From Gracilibacillus orientalis (lineage in GTDB: Bacteria; Bacillota; Bacilli; Bacillales; Amphibacillaceae), in assembly GCF_900114645.1 (NCBI RefSeq), contig NZ_FOTR01000001.1, positions 620,001 to 684,000 of the forward strand: a stretch of DNA of 64,000 bases. The letters run 5' to 3'. The position numbers and the translations under genes were made by a program. Below the pieces are notes generated by a model. The model searched no databases. It was not told the DNA's origin and worked only from the letters and a program-made list of their open reading frames with translations. This document shows, piece after piece, positions 60,261-64,000 of the stretch. Within the stretch, counting starts at the first letter, position 1. Each line of letters starts with the position of its first letter.

Positions 60261-61307
60261 TTACGTATCTAACTGCTTTCTAGTAAACGTTTCCGTTTCA
60301 GGCTTGACATTTAATTCTTTGCTAAATTCCATCTCTTTCCTTCTCCTATTTATGACAACGAGTCTCTGAAGAACAATAAATATAAAAAGTAAAAATCCGA
60401 CAGCTATTTTTGTCCACCATGAGCTAAGTGTACCTTGAAACATAATGATCGTCTGAATAACTCCCATGCTTAATACTCCAAGCATAGGTCCTATTAAATA
60501 GCCAAATCCACCTGTTAATAAGATCCCTCCTATTACACAAGCTGCAATTGCATCCATTTCCATCCCCAATAAATGCAAACCATATCCTGAAAGCATGTAT
60601 ATGGTAAAAACGAAACCACCTAGCGCAGAACAGAAACCTGAAAACATGTAAACTAAAATGGTGGTCCGCTTAACTGGAAGTCCCATTAATCTTGCAGAAC
60701 TTACATTACCTCCAACAGCATAAACATTCCTTCCAAACTTGGTATATTTGGCTATAAATATAGCGATTATTACTAACAATAACGCAATAATTGCCCCAAT
60801 AGATACATAGCCTCCTCCTATGATCGGCACTTTCGCACTAGACAGATAACTATATGTTTCGTTAGTAATTACGATACTCTCCGTATTAATTAGAAAACTA
60901 GTACCTCTCGCTAAGAACATGCCCGCTAATGTAACGATCCATGGGTGCAAATCAAATTGACTAATTAGATATCCCTGAAATCCACCGAAAAGAACACCGA
61001 TTAAAAGTGTGAGTACGATAACTAAATATGCATTAAAGCCCATTTCTAAAAGAGTAGCTGAAATCATACTTATTAACGCCACAAAAGCTCCTACTGACAA
61101 ATCAATGCCACCGGTAATAATTACAAAAGCCATCCCAGTTGCCACAATAATAAGATAAGCATTATCAATAAATAAATTCAAGAAAACTTGAGCACTAAAA
61201 AATCCAGTAAATGTAAAAGACCCATATCCGTATAACAATATAATTAATACAGTGGTTGCGAGAATGAAAACATGATTACCTTTCCATATAATGTCAACCA
61301 TTTTCAT
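60261..61307 (-). CDS. yjfF: ABC permease, YjfF-like (galactofuranose type)
   Basis: 348 aa; ATGA overlap with the upstream permease stop. About 8-10 membrane helices, with VIITGGIDLSVGAFVALISM and GLPVKRTTILVYMFSGFCSA, the RbsC/YjfF pattern (CUT2). In E. coli YjfF pairs with YtfT to import galactofuranose; the two unlike permeases here, next to one ATPase, support that type, though ribose- or arabinose-type specificity cannot be excluded by eye. Confidence 0.85.
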   Translation of the reverse strand: MKMVDIIWKGNHVFILATTVLIILLYGYGSFTFTGFFSAQVFLNLFIDNAYLIIVATGMAFVIITGGIDLSVGAFVALISMISATLLEMGFNAYLVIVLTLLIGVLFGGFQGYLISQFDLHPWIVTLAGMFLARGTSFLINTESIVITNETYSYLSSAKVPIIGGGYVSIGAIIALLLVIIAIFIAKYTKFGRNVYAVGGNVSSARLMGLPVKRTTILVYMFSGFCSALGGFVFTIYMLSGYGLHLLGMEMDAIAACVIGGILLTGGFGYLIGPMLGVLSMGVIQTIIMFQGTLSSWWTKIAVGFLLFIFIVLQRLVVINRRRKEMEFSKELNVKPETETFTRKQLDT

Positions 61308-62308
61308 GTGTATGACACCTTCTTTTTGCCCATATTTGCAAAGCTTCTTCTAAATGATTCTGATTGCATTAAACACACCAAAATTACTACCAACGCTTTA
61401 ACTACCATTACAATTTGAGGATTGATTCCAATCGAATAAATAGTGGTAGATAATGTCTGAATAAACAATGCACCAACTACAGTGCCACCTAAAAAATATC
61501 TTCCTCCCCGCATAGACGTTCCACCAATGACTACCGCAAGTATTGCGTCCAGTTCTATCCATAATCCTGCATTATTTGCATCCGCACTACTGACATTTGC
61601 ACTTACAATAATGCCGGCGATCGCAGCACAAAGCCCACAAATCGTGTATACGAGCAAAATTATTTTTTTTGGTTGAATGCCGGCAAATTTACTGGCAGTC
61701 ATGTTATTACCAATAGATTCAAGAAACAACCCCATTGCTGTCCGTTTCTTTAAAAAAATCATCATCAAAAAAACAAATATACCAATGTAAATAGGGAAAG
61801 GAAAACCAAACAAAAATCCAGTTCCGATAAAACTGTAGATTTCGTTATCCATCGTTAAGATTTGTCCGCCAGTGATTAATTGAGCAATACCTCTGCCAAC
61901 AACTAGCAAAATTAAAGTTGCTACCATCGGTTGAATTTCAAATACTGATACAAGTAAACCATTCCAAAAACCACAAACAATTCCAACGATTAAAGCTACA
62001 ATCAAAGCAAGCCAAATGTTTTGATGCTCCATGATTGCTGCAGCTGTAGCACCTGATATGGCTAATACTGAACCAACTGAAATATCTATACCTTCTTTTG
62101 CAATAACTAACGTCATTCCAATAGAAATTATCACAAGTGGGATCGAACGATTTAAAATATCAATAAGACTGCCAAATAAGTGATTGTTTTTTATTTCAAT
62201 TTCAAAAAAGCCAGGATCTATAAACAGATTTAAAACAAGAAACAAAGCTAATGCTGTTAAAGGCCAAAATATTTTTTGCCTAGTAAATTTAAGAAGGTAT
62301 TGTTTCAT
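61304..62308 (-). CDS. ytfT: ABC permease, YtfT-like (galactofuranose type)
   Basis: 334 aa; overlaps the ATPase gene end by 20 bp. CUT2 permease with VIAKEGIDISVGSVLAISGA, VFEIQPMVATLILLVVGRGI and IGNNMTASKFAGIQPKKIIL. First of two unlike permeases, as in the ytfQRT-yjfF set. Membrane partner of the ATPase at 62289. Confidence 0.86.
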   Translation of the reverse strand: MKQYLLKFTRQKIFWPLTALALFLVLNLFIDPGFFEIEIKNNHLFGSLIDILNRSIPLVIISIGMTLVIAKEGIDISVGSVLAISGATAAAIMEHQNIWLALIVALIVGIVCGFWNGLLVSVFEIQPMVATLILLVVGRGIAQLITGGQILTMDNEIYSFIGTGFLFGFPFPIYIGIFVFLMMIFLKKRTAMGLFLESIGNNMTASKFAGIQPKKIILLVYTICGLCAAIAGIIVSANVSSADANNAGLWIELDAILAVVIGGTSMRGGRYFLGGTVVGALFIQTLSTTIYSIGINPQIVMVVKALVVILVCLMQSESFRRSFANMGKKKVSYT

Positions 62309-63821
62309 CTATTTCATCTCCTTTTGCTATCATGTCCATAATCTTAGACTCTGTCATATCCTCTCCTTGTAGTTCTCCAATTTTTTGACGGTCCCGTAAG
62401 ACAATGACTCGATCACAACAAGCTACTGTTTCTTCAAGTTCAGCAGATATGAATAAAATGGTAATTCCCTCTTTTGCTAAATCAAAAATTAATTGCCTAA
62501 TTTCTTGCTTCGATCCTACATCAATACCTCTAGTTGGTTCATCTAAGATAAGTAAAGTTGGATTTGTAGCTAACCATCTAGCAAGAATGACCTTTTGTTG
62601 ATTTCCACCACTAAGATTATCAATGCTTTGTTCTATACTCGGTGTTTTTATTCTTAATAATTTGATATATTTATTGGCTATCCTTTCTTGTTCTTTCATA
62701 GGAATGTATTTTAATAGGCCTTTTTTGGTTTGTAGTCCTAGAATAATATTTTCACGAATGGTTAAATCATTAATTATTCCTTCTACTTTGCGATCTTCCG
62801 GGCAGAAACTCACCCCTCTTTCAATCGATGATTTTGGGTTTAAAGATCCAATCTTTTCATTGTTTAAATAAAGAACCCCTTGATCTGGCTTATCAATCCC
62901 AAAAATTACTTTAGCCAATTCAGTTCTACCTGAACCTAACAGCCCAGCTAACCCTAATACTTCTCCCTTACGCATCTCTATATTTAATGGATTAATAGAG
63001 CCTTTTCTGGCTAGATTAGTTCCACTTAATAACAACTCAGATGATTTTAAATTTTTAAATTGTTTTTCTTTGTGATTAGAATTTTCATCCCATTCCCGTC
63101 CAATCATATTCGATACTAAATCTTTTCTAGGGAGTTGATTCGTTACGTAATCTCCGATATATTGGCCATTTCTTAAAACAGTAATTCGATCAGAAATTTC
63201 GTAGACTTGCTCCAAAAAATGACTAACAAATATAATCCCCATGCCTTCCTCTTTCAATGATTTCATTACCTTAAATAATTGTTTTACTTCATTTTTGTCC
63301 AGACTGGAAGTGGGTTCATCCAGAATAAGAACACCACTAGACATATCTACAGCTCTTGCTATGGCTATCATTTGCTGAATGGCAGTAGAATACGAAGAAA
63401 GAACTTTAGATACATCAATCTTTATATTTAATCTCGTTAAAAGTAATTGCTCAGCTCTTTTTTTAATTTCCTTCCAATTAATTCTTCCATTTTTTTTTGG
63501 TTCTCTACCAATAAAAATATTCTCTGCTACAGAGAGATTTTCGCATAAATTAACTTCCTGAAACACCGCACTAATTCCCTTGTTTTGAGCACTTTGCGGA
63601 GAATCAAGATCTATTTGTTCTTCTTTGAAAAATATTGAACCTTCATCCATTTTGTGAACTCCTGTGAACACCTTAATTAGAGTTGATTTACCAGCACCAT
63701 TTTCACCCATTATGGAATGAATTTCACCTTGTTTTAAAGTGAAGCTAACGTTTGATAAAGCTTTGACACCTGGAAAAAATTTAGATATTCCTTCAGATCT
63801 TAGCAAATACTCAGAAACCAT
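62289..63821 (-). CDS. ytfR: Double-domain sugar ABC ATPase, YtfR/RbsA-like
   Basis: 510 aa from ATG at 63821 (GAGGGTG 7 nt before; the open frame upstream has no start site). Two ABC domains: the first with Walker A GENGAGKSTLIKV and Walker B GVLILDEPTSSLD; the second with GLLGSGRTELAK, signature LSGGNQQKVILARWLA and Walker B TLLILDEPTRGIDVGSKQE. This tandem form powers CUT2 importers. The receptor gene (ytfQ-like) is expected just upstream, outside the window; a terminator at 63974 supports a highly expressed gene there. Confidence 0.93.
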   Translation of the reverse strand: MVSEYLLRSEGISKFFPGVKALSNVSFTLKQGEIHSIMGENGAGKSTLIKVFTGVHKMDEGSIFFKEEQIDLDSPQSAQNKGISAVFQEVNLCENLSVAENIFIGREPKKNGRINWKEIKKRAEQLLLTRLNIKIDVSKVLSSYSTAIQQMIAIARAVDMSSGVLILDEPTSSLDKNEVKQLFKVMKSLKEEGMGIIFVSHFLEQVYEISDRITVLRNGQYIGDYVTNQLPRKDLVSNMIGREWDENSNHKEKQFKNLKSSELLLSGTNLARKGSINPLNIEMRKGEVLGLAGLLGSGRTELAKVIFGIDKPDQGVLYLNNEKIGSLNPKSSIERGVSFCPEDRKVEGIINDLTIRENIILGLQTKKGLLKYIPMKEQERIANKYIKLLRIKTPSIEQSIDNLSGGNQQKVILARWLATNPTLLILDEPTRGIDVGSKQEIRQLIFDLAKEGITILFISAELEETVACCDRVIVLRDRQKIGELQGEDMTESKIMDMIAKGDEIDETIPS

Positions 63822-63973
63822 ATAGAACACCCTCTTAATTCTGTGTTTTAACCTGTTGTATATAGTAAGAACAGGCTTATTTAAAGTATAATTTTTTGTT
63901 GAAATTTTGTATTTAAAAATAAAAGTCTTTTTTTGCACATTTCGGCTTTATAATTAAAAAAGCTATTAAAATA

Positions 63974-64000
63974 TCCCCGCTTCACTTTGTGAAACGGGGA
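63974..64000 (-). terminator. Terminator or attenuating hairpin upstream of the ytfR-like gene
   Basis: TCCCCG.TTCAC (63974 on) / GTGAA.CGGGGA (to 64000), minus strand followed by ATATTTTAATAGCTTTTTT. Ends the gene lying beyond the right edge, probably the binding protein. Confidence 0.7.

Noticed and set aside
63822-63938. 39-residue N-terminal extension of the ytfR-like ATPase
   Set aside because: Lys/Tyr-rich sequence unlike the family, and GAGGGTG is correctly placed before ATG 63821.

Overview
The window is chromosomal DNA of a low-GC, spore-forming Bacillaceae bacterium. Evidence is an AprX-type subtilase whose N-terminus closely matches Bacillus subtilis AprX as I remember it, CvfB, YesL/YesM/YesN-type proteins, strong AGGAGG ribosome-binding sites, frequent TTG/GTG starts and AT-rich intergenic DNA. 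A halotolerant genus such as Gracilibacillus is my guess; no rRNA or tRNA is present to test it.

Most of the window is a patchwork of plant-polysaccharide utilisation loci. (1) 1.5-12.5 kb: a cytoplasmic GH2 beta-galactosidase-like enzyme faces a GH30 enzyme, a binding-protein ABC importer and YesL. A LacI regulator and three similar operators (two at the GH30 promoter, one at lacI) suggest one regulon, probably for beta-galactan oligosaccharides. (2) 32.5-37.4 kb: a secreted PL1-like pectate lyase, an AraC regulator and a solute-binding protein with no permeases nearby. (3) 37.7-42 kb: a GH38 alpha-mannosidase and a GntR/LacI hybrid regulator. (4) 45-54.8 kb: a GH-A clan enzyme, two permeases, a YesN/YesM-like two-component system and a binding protein, with a good CcpA cre site upstream. 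(5) 56.5-63.8 kb: a YtfR/YtfT/YjfF-like (galactofuranose-type) importer followed by a secreted PA14-GH2 enzyme. The importer's binding protein probably lies beyond the right edge.

Between these lie other units. cvfB is preceded by a structured leader or small RNA with its own promoter and a strong terminator (10.08-10.39 kb). A GT4 glycosyltransferase faces a choice-of-anchor-A protein with a Thr-rich linker and a Cys-rich tail but no signal peptide, so a spore-surface glycoprotein is possible (17.1-20.0 kb). A LysR-controlled operon (25.3-31.9 kb) joins a ferric/phosphonate-type ABC importer to a metallo-beta-lactamase-fold protein and a secreted CYTH-like protein; I find this combination the most likely undescribed system. 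A secreted PHP-domain protein, an HpaB-family oxygenase, a ZIP transporter, an M23-like lipoprotein and several small membrane proteins complete the gene set.

The region between 14 and 25 kb shows decay: a sulfatase fragment joined to a 5'-truncated, frameshifted IS1380-family element, an M24 peptidase N-terminal stub, a frameshifted small membrane gene, and coding remnants. Two repeat systems stand out: a 51-bp tandem array of palindromes (4.0-4.3 kb) between convergent genes, and a cluster of large structured palindromes (43.95-44.53 kb). In that cluster two copies of one family have different but self-complementary arms.
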